DNA from: Opitutia bacterium
Lineage (GTDB): Bacteria > Verrucomicrobiota > Verrucomicrobiia > Opitutales > Opitutaceae
Reading direction: 5' to 3'
Assembly (NCBI GenBank): GCA_003142615.1
Contig: PLMW01000069.1
Location: 1 to 64,000, forward strand
DNA: 64,000 nucleotides
Under the pieces are notes generated by a model that had not been told where the DNA came from, did no database searches, and saw nothing but the letters and a program-made list of their open reading frames with translations. Positions 57,774 through 64,000 of the stretch are shown here, one piece after another (the stretch's first letter is position 1; every line of letters starts with the position of its first letter). The position numbers and the translations under genes are program-made.

Positions 57774-60226
57774 CCCGCGCCGTTGCCATCCGCGTTCGTC
57801 TGCTTGCCAGCGTGCTGAGCCTGTTGCTGCTGGCCGCTCTTCTCGTGGCCGGCGGCTTCTGGTGGCTCGTGCGCCGCAGCCTGCCGCCGCTCGATGGCGA
57901 GGCGGCGCTGCCCGGCCTTTCCGCCACAGTCACGGTCGAGCGCGACGCCCTTGGCGTGCCGACGATTCGCGGCGCCACGCGCGCCGACGTCGCGCGCGCA
58001 CTGGGTTACCTGCACGCCCAGGACCGGTTCTTCCAGATGGACCTGCTGCGCCGCCGCTCCGCGGGCGAGCTGTCCGAACTCTTCGGCAAGGCGGCCGTGC
58101 CGCTTGACCGCGAAATGCGGGTGCATGGCTTCCGGCCGCTAGCCCGCCGGGCGCTGGCGCTGCTGCCGCCCGGGCAGCGCGTGCTGGTCGACGCCTACAC
58201 GGCCGGCGTCAACGCCGGTCTCGCCGCGCTGCGGGCCCGGCCCTTCGAGTATTACGTACTGCGCGTCCGGCCGCAGCCCTGGCTGGCCGAAGACACCCTC
58301 CTCATCGGCTACACCATGGTCCTCGACCTGCAGGACGTGCAGGACAAGTACGAACTCATGCTCGCCGCCATCCAGAACCGCTACGGCCGCGCCATGCTCG
58401 ATTTCCTCGCGCCACGTGGCACCGGGTTCGATGCGGCGCTCGATGGCGGCACGTTCCCGTCGCTGCCGCTGCCCGGGCCGGAAATCATCGACCTGCGCAG
58501 ACGGCAACCCGGGGCGTTGGCGGCCGCGCTGCCCGGGTTGCGTCCGGCCCGCCAACCGTCCGCATCCGACGAATCCGCGTCCGGCTCCAATGCCTTCGCC
58601 CTCGCGGGCCGCCGCACCGCCAACGGCTCCGCCTTGCTGGCGAACGACATGCACCTGCACCTCGGTGTGCCCAACATCTGGTACCGCGCCTCGCTCGTCT
58701 GGAGCGAAGAGACTCCGAACCCGGAACCCGGAACCCAGAACCAAAAACCCGGTGATGCGCACCGCGTGACGGGAGTCACGATCCCCGGCGCGCCCCTCGT
58801 CATCGCCGGCAGCAACGGCCGCATCGCGTGGGGCTTCACGAACAGCTGCGCCGACACGACCGACATAGTGATCGTCGAACCGAGCCGCATTGATCCGCAT
58901 TTCTATAAGAACGGCAATGACACCCTCGAAATGGAGGAACGCCACGAAACGATCCGCGTCAAGGGCGGCGACCCGGTCGAAGTGACCGCCCATTGGACCA
59001 TTTGGGGACCCGTGATTGGCGAGGGCGAACGCAACCGCTCGCTGGCGCTGCGCTGGGTGTTCCATGATCCCGCCGCGCTCAATCTCAACCTCATGGCGCT
59101 CGAGACCGCCCCCAATGTGTCCACGGCGCTCACCCTGGCCCCCGGCTTCGGTCTGCCCACCCAGAACCTGCTTGTGGCCGACCGGGCCGGCGCCATCGGC
59201 TGGACCATCGCCGGCCGTCTGCCGCGCCGCGTGGGTTACGACGGCCGCCTGCCCTCCCTCTGGGCCTACGGCGACCGCCGGTGGGACGGCTATCTTCCGC
59301 CGGAGGAGTATCCGCGCATCATTTCTCCGGTGTCAGGCCAGCTGTGGTCCGCCAACAACCGTCCCGTCAGCGGCGCCGACTACGCCCGACTCGGCGATGG
59401 CGGCTACGCGGCCGCCGCCCGCGCGCGCCAGATCCGTGACGACCTCACGGCGATCACCACGCCCGCCACGCCGCGCGCGCTGCTCGCCGTGCAGCTCGAC
59501 GACCGCGCCCGGTTTCTTGAACGCTGGCAGCAACTGCTCCTCGCCATGCTCACCCCCGAGGCCGTGGCGGCGAAAAAAGACCGGGCCGGGCTGCGCCACC
59601 TCGTCGAACAATGGAGCGGTCACGCCTCCATCGACTCCGTCGCCCACCACCTCGTGCGCCGCTGGCGCGACTTCGTGGCCGACCGCGCCCTCGGACCGAT
59701 CTGCGAACCATGCACGGAGGTCTACGAGGCGTTCGATTTCCGCAAACTCAACTACGAGGAGCCGCTCTGGCGGCTCGTGCAGGAACGGCCGCCCCATCTG
59801 CTCACCGCCGATTACCTGACTTGGGACGACCTGCTCCTTGCCGCAGCTGACGACGTGCTGCGCTGGGCGGACCGGCAGAACCGACCGCTCGCGCGACTCA
59901 CCTGGGGCGCACGCAACACCGCGCGCATCCAGCATCCCTTCAGCCGTTTTCTCCCCCCGCCCCTCGCGCGCCTGCTGGACATGCCCGCCGAACCGCTGCC
60001 CGGTGACAACGACATGCCCCGCGTGCAAAGCCCGACGTTCGGCGCCTCGGAGCGTTTCGTCGTGTCACCCGGTCATGAGGAGGAGGGCATCTGCCACCTG
60101 CCGGGCGGCCAGAGCGGCAACCCGCTCTCGCCCTTCTACCGCGCCGGGCACGAGGCGTGGGCGCGGGGCGAAGCCACGCCCTTCCTGCCCGGACCGACGG
60201 CGCATACGCTCCGGCTGCAACCGTAA
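57770..60226 (+). CDS. Penicillin acylase family (Ntn hydrolase) membrane-anchored protein
   Basis: An 818-residue periplasmic amidase-type protein. The N-terminus is one uncleaved membrane helix (about 12-34, LASVLSLLLLAALLVAGGFW). The alpha-chain region (PLDGEAALPGLSATVTVERD, VPTIRGATRADVARALGYLH) precedes an autoprocessing site Gly272-Ser273 in SGSNAFALAG. Ser273 becomes the catalytic N-terminal residue of the beta chain. The beta chain shows LLANDMHLHLGVPNIWYRAS and GRIAWGFTNSCADTTDIVIV, both typical. Residues 316-328 (PNPEPGTQNQKPG) are encoded by a heptanucleotide array. In-family activities include lactone quenching and beta-lactam cleavage. It is translationally coupled to gluconokinase. 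Confidence 0.9.
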   Translation: MTRAVAIRVRLLASVLSLLLLAALLVAGGFWWLVRRSLPPLDGEAALPGLSATVTVERDALGVPTIRGATRADVARALGYLHAQDRFFQMDLLRRRSAGELSELFGKAAVPLDREMRVHGFRPLARRALALLPPGQRVLVDAYTAGVNAGLAALRARPFEYYVLRVRPQPWLAEDTLLIGYTMVLDLQDVQDKYELMLAAIQNRYGRAMLDFLAPRGTGFDAALDGGTFPSLPLPGPEIIDLRRRQPGALAAALPGLRPARQPSASDESASGSNAFALAGRRTANGSALLANDMHLHLGVPNIWYRASLVWSEETPNPEPGTQNQKPGDAHRVTGVTIPGAPLVIAGSNGRIAWGFTNSCADTTDIVIVEPSRIDPHFYKNGNDTLEMEERHETIRVKGGDPVEVTAHWTIWGPVIGEGERNRSLALRWVFHDPAALNLNLMALETAPNVSTALTLAPGFGLPTQNLLVADRAGAIGWTIAGRLPRRVGYDGRLPSLWAYGDRRWDGYLPPEEYPRIISPVSGQLWSANNRPVSGADYARLGDGGYAAAARARQIRDDLTAITTPATPRALLAVQLDDRARFLERWQQLLLAMLTPEAVAAKKDRAGLRHLVEQWSGHASIDSVAHHLVRRWRDFVADRALGPICEPCTEVYEAFDFRKLNYEEPLWRLVQERPPHLLTADYLTWDDLLLAAADDVLRWADRQNRPLARLTWGARNTARIQHPFSRFLPPPLARLLDMPAEPLPGDNDMPRVQSPTFGASERFVVSPGHEEEGICHLPGGQSGNPLSPFYRAGHEAWARGEATPFLPGPTAHTLRLQP
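58715..58749 (+). repeat. Heptanucleotide array inside the penicillin-acylase gene
   Basis: Five consecutive 7-bp units: CCGAACC, CGGAACC, CGGAACC, CAGAACC, AAAAACC. The array encodes about twelve residues (within NPEPGTQNQKPG) just after the beta-chain start, on an exposed loop by composition. It is in perfect 7-bp register and unlike flanking codon use. Confidence 0.75.
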
Positions 60227-60247
60227 ACGCGCCGCGCACCGGCCGGG

Positions 60248-61138
60248 TCAGCCCTGATACGCGGGGGCGCGCACGCCGCGCACGCCGGGCTTCACCTGGA
60301 AAAGGCCTCCCGCCAGCGGTTGCGCGGCGAGTTGTTCGTCGGTGAGGCCGGTGCGGGCGGAAGTGAGGTAGAGGGTGTCGAGGTCCGGTCCGCCAAAGGC
60401 GCATGAGGTCACCCGCGCCACCGGCAGGCGGATGGTCTGCAGCCGTTCGCCCGTGAGCGGATTCCAGCGGGTCACGCTCCAGCCATTGTACATGGCGATC
60501 CAGAGCATGCCCTCGGCATCGAGGGTCGAACCGTCGGGGCGGCCGATGTCCGGCGGAATGGTGATGACCGTGCGGCGGTTGCCGATGGCGCCGGTGGCGT
60601 CGTCATAATCAAACGCATCGACGCGCAGCAGGGGCGTGTCGATGTAGTACATCGTGCGGCGGTCGAGGCTCCACGCGATGCCGTTGGAGGTGCCGACGTC
60701 GCGGAGCATCACGTGCATCGTGCCGTCGGCGTCGAGGCGGTGGAGCCGGCCCAGCGGTTTCGGCCCTTTCACCAGCGCCATCGTGCCGGCCCAAAAACGC
60801 CCGGCCGGATCGCATTTGCCGTCGTTGAAACGCACGAGGGCCGGGTCGTGCTCCGGCGGGCGCGGCAACAGCGTGACGCGGCCGGTGTCGGGATCAAAGC
60901 GCGCGAAGCCCTCGTGCAGCGCGAGCATCAGGCCGCCGCCGGCCCGCGGCACGACCGTGCCCACCGTCTGGCCGACATTGCCGGGGTGGTTCTCTCCGGT
61001 GGCGGGATCGTAGGTGAAAACCCGCCACCCGTTGATGTCGATCCAATGGAGCCGCTGTCGCGCGTCATTCCAGATCGCGCCTTCGCCGAGCTGGGCCCTA
61101 GCGTCGAGCACCAATTGGGGATCGCCGGCCGTGGCCAT
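60248..61138 (-). CDS. SMP-30/gluconolactonase family protein
   Basis: A 296-residue six-bladed beta-propeller lactonase. Features: LGEGAIWNDARQRLHWIDIN with the metal Glu in GEG, PRAGGGLMLALHEGFARFDP, then FNDGKCDPAGRFWAGTM with the metal-site Asn/Asp, SNGIAWSLDRRTMYYIDTP, GRPDGSTLDAEGMLWIAMYN, and a final CAFGGPDLDTLYLTSAR. All four expected metal ligands (E, N, N, D) seem present. Such enzymes open sugar lactones (glucono- or other aldonolactones), which fits the gluconokinase gene nearby, but it reads in the opposite direction. The ATG at 61138 is preferred to a longer frame. The C-terminus is close to the penicillin-acylase stop (21 bp). Confidence 0.9.
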   Translation of the reverse strand: MATAGDPQLVLDARAQLGEGAIWNDARQRLHWIDINGWRVFTYDPATGENHPGNVGQTVGTVVPRAGGGLMLALHEGFARFDPDTGRVTLLPRPPEHDPALVRFNDGKCDPAGRFWAGTMALVKGPKPLGRLHRLDADGTMHVMLRDVGTSNGIAWSLDRRTMYYIDTPLLRVDAFDYDDATGAIGNRRTVITIPPDIGRPDGSTLDAEGMLWIAMYNGWSVTRWNPLTGERLQTIRLPVARVTSCAFGGPDLDTLYLTSARTGLTDEQLAAQPLAGGLFQVKPGVRGVRAPAYQG

Positions 61139-61158
61139 GGAGCAGGCGTTCGGCGGGC

Positions 61159-62751
61159 TTATTCCGTCTCCGTCTTCTTCCGGTGCGGGCGGTGCGGTTT
61201 CCTCCCGGTCGGTGTCTCTTCCCCGGCAGGAGACCCACTGGAGACTTCCCCGCCGTCTTTCTCTTCGGTGAACTTTGTGGCCCTGGCGTTCAGCCATAAT
61301 TCACCCCGGGCGTTCCGGTTGAGCCAGAAGATTTCTCCGGCATGTGCGGCAAACACCGGCTTCTCGCGGGGTTTTTCGGGCACCTTCAAGCCGGCGCCGA
61401 CAAGCGCCGCCAGCAGTTCCCCGGTGCTCTTGCCCAGTTGGTCCGCGATCCGTCCAACCTCAGCCGCCACCCCACCGCGCTTGGTCTCCTTGAGCAAGAG
61501 GCGCACGGCGGCGAGCGGCGAGGCGCCGGCAGGTGATTCCGGGGTTTGAGTTTTCGGTTTTGCGTCTGCAGCCAGCGCGAGTTCGGCCTGCGGGCTTTCC
61601 GGTCTCCGGTCCCGCTCGCGGGTGTTGATCCAGATCTGGCCGCTTTTGTCCTGGTTAAGCCAGTAGACGAAGGCGCCGATCTCGACGAAGACCGGTTTGT
61701 CGTTCGCCTGCGGCGGCGGCACGAGGCCGAGCGCACCGAAGGCCGCCACCAGCGTCGGCGGCTCCGTTTTCAACGCCCGCGCGAGATAGCTGACGCTGCC
61801 TGAAAGCCCGGCTCCGCGGCGGTTGCGGCGCATCATCGGCCGCAGCCGGTCGAGCAGCGCCGGACCCTCGGACAGCGGCTCCACCGCTGCCATTGCGGAT
61901 TGTGGATGCCGGATACCCGATGGCCTGGGGGATTGTTCTTCGCGTTCCTTCTGCCTGCGTGTTTTCTCCGGTATCCGGTCTTCCGTTTGCGCCGAGGCTT
62001 CGGTGGGCAGGCCGGTTTCCGAAATCTCTTCCGCCGCCACCTTTCTTCCCGCCACCGGCTTGAAGACCGGCCGCAGCTTCTCCCGCGTGTTGATCCAGAG
62101 CTGGCCGCGGTTGTTGACGTTCAGCCAGTAGAGATCGCCATCATGTTCGAGGTACGCCGGCTCATCCTTCGCGCCCGTCGGAATTGTGAAGCCGCATTCT
62201 TTCAGCGCCTCGATCAAATCCGCCTGGGTCTGTTCGAATTTTTTCGCAAGATACTCGATACCCACCGCCATGCCGGCCCCCTTCTGGTTGCGACGCATGT
62301 GCGGGCGGATCGCCTCAAAAAAGGTCGGCAGGTCCTCGTCGTCCCCGAACGCTTCGAAATCGGCCGCGTCCTTTCCCTCCTCGGCGGCGGCGACGCCGTG
62401 CAGTGGCCGCAGGGACTCTTCGCGGGCGAGCAGCGATTCGCGGCGCTCCCCGGCTTCGGCACGCAACTCCTCCACACTCGGCGCGTCGTCGGGTTTCTCC
62501 GCCGGCGGCGTCGGAATGGCGCCGGATTTCGAAGCCGGGAACCCCGCCGGGGGAGCCGTTTCCATGACCCAGTCGCGCATGACCGGCCGGCGGGCGAGGC
62601 CATGGAAGGCGAGCGGATTGTCGAGGCGGGTTTGAAAATGGATGACCTCCCACTCTTCCTTGCCCAGTTGATTCAAATGCTGTTCGAGCAGCTGCAGCGA
62701 GGCGAAGCCCAGCGAACCGCTGGTGATGACCTTGTATTCCCAATTTGGCAT
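61159..62751 (-). CDS. Protein with three copies of an unrecognised domain and a DUF4177-like N-terminus
   Basis: A 530-residue cytoplasmic protein. Residues 1-50 resemble DUF4177 (MPNWEYKVITSGSLG, then QHLNQLGKEEWEVIHFQ). Three domains of 78 residues lie at 147-224, 303-380 and 415-492. Each starts with an Arg/Lys-rich helix (RPHMRRNQKGAG, RPMMRRNRRGAG, RLLLKETKRGGV) and has a middle helix with E or K-rich spacing. Each ends with a beta strand pattern [YF]WLN...[G]xxWINTRE. The linkers are long, charged and partly encoded by heptanucleotide arrays. The helix-rich start of each domain faintly recalls IF-2 N-terminal-like or winged-helix folds, but I cannot name the family. The helicase gene lies directly upstream on the same strand. 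Confidence 0.7.
   Translation of the reverse strand: MPNWEYKVITSGSLGFASLQLLEQHLNQLGKEEWEVIHFQTRLDNPLAFHGLARRPVMRDWVMETAPPAGFPASKSGAIPTPPAEKPDDAPSVEELRAEAGERRESLLAREESLRPLHGVAAAEEGKDAADFEAFGDDEDLPTFFEAIRPHMRRNQKGAGMAVGIEYLAKKFEQTQADLIEALKECGFTIPTGAKDEPAYLEHDGDLYWLNVNNRGQLWINTREKLRPVFKPVAGRKVAAEEISETGLPTEASAQTEDRIPEKTRRQKEREEQSPRPSGIRHPQSAMAAVEPLSEGPALLDRLRPMMRRNRRGAGLSGSVSYLARALKTEPPTLVAAFGALGLVPPPQANDKPVFVEIGAFVYWLNQDKSGQIWINTRERDRRPESPQAELALAADAKPKTQTPESPAGASPLAAVRLLLKETKRGGVAAEVGRIADQLGKSTGELLAALVGAGLKVPEKPREKPVFAAHAGEIFWLNRNARGELWLNARATKFTEEKDGGEVSSGSPAGEETPTGRKPHRPHRKKTETE
61541..61561 (-). repeat. Heptamer array in linker 2-3
   Basis: Three units on the plus strand: GGGGTTT, GAGTTTT, CGGTTTT. 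The minus-strand reading encodes KPKTQTPE between the second and third domain. A further pair (TTCCGGT, CTCCGGT, 61597-61610) lies 36 bp away and may belong to the same array. Confidence 0.6.
61892..61919 (-). repeat. Heptamer array with ATnnCGG consensus in linker 1-2
   Basis: Four units on the plus strand: ATTGCGG, ATTGTGG, ATGCCGG, ATACCCG. The consensus ATnnCGG is the same as in the composite repeats before the DUF5069 genes, so the two arrays belong to one family. On the minus strand it encodes SGIRHPQSA between the first and second domain. Confidence 0.75.
61966..61986 (-). repeat. Second heptamer array in linker 1-2
   Basis: Three units on the plus strand: CTCCGGT, ATCCGGT, CTTCCGT. 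On the minus strand it encodes EDRIPEK. Units resemble the CCGnnAT form. Confidence 0.55.
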
Positions 62752-62863
62752 GGTGGGTGGAGGAGGAAAAGAGCCCCACCCATTCCAGAACGCCGGAGCA
62801 ATGCCGAGCTAAAAGTGGGGACAGCGCACCCGGCGGCGTCGGCTCCGAACGTTGCCCGCATGC

Positions 62864-64000
62864 CTAGCGGCCGGCCGGCGCCGGGGCCCTGAAGAACCGG
62901 TGATTCACCGGCCGGCGCTGTTCCACGGTGAGCAGCGGCAGCTCCGGAGGTGCGCCAGCCTTGTTCGCGCCCAGCTGCGTCCGGCATAACGCGCGGAAAT
63001 CGTCCCAGCGGACGGCGAGCCCGGCCGCCCCCGGGGCCGGGGTGTTCGCCATGTCCCGCGCAGGGGCGTTGACCACCAGCCGCAGCAGGCTGCGCCACTC
63101 GGTGAGCAGGCGGTCGATGTCCCCGCGACCGGCGAACTCACTCGCGGCGGCGAGTTCGCCGCGGCGGGCTTTCTGCTCAACCAGCGCACGGATCACCTCC
63201 GCCGCGCCAAAGCCGTACTGCGGCGGCAGGCCGTGGTCGAGCCAGCCTTCGACCGTGAACCGGTGGTAGGTCTGCTCGCACACGCGCGCCAGGCGGCCCA
63301 GCGTGCGCGGATTGGTGTCGGCAAAGCGATCGCCCGCAAAGAGATTGGCGCAGTCGAAAACGAGATCGTCCAGCGGATAGCGCACATCCTCGAGCGCGGC
63401 GGCGAGCGCGAGCCCTTCGGGTCCGAGGAAAAACGAAATGATCTCGCCCCGCGGGGTAAGGCGCAAGGTGCGGTCGAGCAGGCCGAGTTTCTGCCATTGC
63501 CAGAGGAGCGTGGGCTGCGGATTCAGGGCGAGGCACTCCGCCCGCAGCGCGCAGGCGTGGCAGGCGGGCAGCGGATTATTCCGCCGCCGCACGAGCCGGG
63601 CGCGGCCGGTGTCGGTGCGCTGGCCGCAAGGCAGCTCGGCTTGATCGCGGCGGACGGTCGTCTCAACACCGAGGATGAGCGGTTCCGCGGCAAAAAAACG
63701 GTCCGCGGCCGTGTGCGCGACCTCCGCGGCCCCGCGGCCGGCACGGAGCTGGCGCAGAATGAAGGCCCAAGGCAGGGGGGCGGCGCGTTTGAGCCGCAGC
63801 GGCTGGGCGCGCCGCAATCGCGGCGTGCTCCCGCTGCACAGCACAAAGCCCGTCTCATCCAGGCCGCGGCGGCCCGCGCGGCCGATCATCTGCAACAGCT
63901 CGTGCGGCTCGATGTCGTGCTCCAGCTGGTTGAACCGGTAGCTCGAGGCCGTGATAAGCACTGAGCGCAACGAAAAGTTGATGCCCGCGCTCAGGCCCAG
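62864..64000 (-). CDS. C-terminal part of a Ski2-like DEAD/DEAH-box helicase (5' end off window)
   Basis: The gene continues past the right edge; the visible 378 codons are the C-terminal part of the helicase. The first residues hold motif V (LGLSAGINFSLRSVLITASS), and helicase motif VI is QMIGRAGRRGLDETGFVL. Ski2/Mtr4-like proteins share the QxxGRAGRRG form with DNA repair helicases. A cysteine cluster (CHACALRAECLALNP, pattern Cx2Cx5C) about 130 residues later may bind iron-sulfur or zinc. The rest includes TYHRFTVEGWLDHGLPPQYG and a Pro-rich end. It is on the same strand and just upstream (112 bp) of the three-domain protein, so the pair may be co-transcribed. Confidence 0.8.
   Translation of the reverse strand: MGLSAGINFSLRSVLITASSYRFNQLEHDIEPHELLQMIGRAGRRGLDETGFVLCSGSTPRLRRAQPLRLKRAAPLPWAFILRQLRAGRGAAEVAHTAADRFFAAEPLILGVETTVRRDQAELPCGQRTDTGRARLVRRRNNPLPACHACALRAECLALNPQPTLLWQWQKLGLLDRTLRLTPRGEIISFFLGPEGLALAAALEDVRYPLDDLVFDCANLFAGDRFADTNPRTLGRLARVCEQTYHRFTVEGWLDHGLPPQYGFGAAEVIRALVEQKARRGELAAASEFAGRGDIDRLLTEWRSLLRLVVNAPARDMANTPAPGAAGLAVRWDDFRALCRTQLGANKAGAPPELPLLTVEQRRPVNHRFFRAPAPAGR

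Noticed and set aside
1-64000. Intact insertion sequences, prophage, tRNA or rRNA genes
   Set aside because: I looked for transposase-like DDE/HUH motifs, integrases, tRNA cloverleaf ends and rRNA cores and recognised none.

Overview
The window is a GC-rich (roughly two-thirds G+C by eye), gene-dense bacterial chromosome segment with no rRNA, tRNA, CRISPR array, intact insertion sequence or prophage that I can see. Gene content suggests a free-living, carbohydrate-degrading Verrucomicrobiota member, most likely of the Opitutaceae. The pointers are secreted GH28 and GH42 enzymes, a GH94 phosphorylase, a SWIB-domain protein, two DUF5069 proteins and abundant signal peptides. This is inference from gene content, not a phylogenetic placement.

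Layout. 0-6 kb: a gene cut by the left edge, a GH28 pectinase-like enzyme, a low-GC orphan and a 1,030-residue coiled-coil LysM protein. 6-15 kb: glycerol kinase, divergent from a MarR-RND efflux operon, then a YcfL-type lipoprotein and a MATE pump. 15-21 kb: an aldo-keto reductase, a DsbD-type thiol transporter facing a DUF1573-rhodanese-MauE operon, and two small secreted Gly-rich proteins. 21-27 kb: two DMT permeases, a lipase-like hydrolase and a hybrid histidine kinase with a 32-bp palindrome over its start codon. 27-30 kb: a five-gene membrane operon (small TM protein, SPFH, DUF1737, PH domain, ribbon-helix-helix) with a palindromic operator over its promoter. 30-32 kb: SWIB protein, a decayed ABC-transporter fragment, GloA and an RRM protein. 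32-40 kb: a TetR-controlled Ybh-like ABC efflux operon ending in its own TolC-type channel and holding a 32-residue micro-ORF. 40-46 kb: mixed housekeeping genes, then a Y-family DNA polymerase translationally coupled to a nucleotidyltransferase-GHMP-kinase fusion. 46-55.5 kb: HisC and a sugar cluster (GH94, GH42, MalQ) plus a gamma-glutamyltransferase. 55.5-64 kb: duplicated DUF5069 genes, gluconokinase coupled to a penicillin-acylase-like protein, an SMP-30 lactonase, a protein with three copies of an unrecognised domain, and the end of a Ski2-like helicase.

The most unusual signal is not a gene. Degenerate heptanucleotide arrays (best consensus ATnnCGG / CCGnnAT) occur at several places. 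Two copies frame a REP-like hairpin in inverted orientation just before each DUF5069 start codon. Other arrays are carried in frame inside coding sequences, always in what look like linkers: DsbD, the penicillin acylase, and the linkers of the three-repeat protein. This looks like a family of short interspersed repeats shaping both intergenic DNA and protein linkers.

Functional themes are envelope export (RND, MATE and Ybh-like ABC systems, each near or with its own regulator), periplasmic redox handling, carbohydrate salvage (glycerol, gluconate, beta- and alpha-glucans, galactosides, pectin), and a membrane-organising SPFH operon that probably regulates itself.
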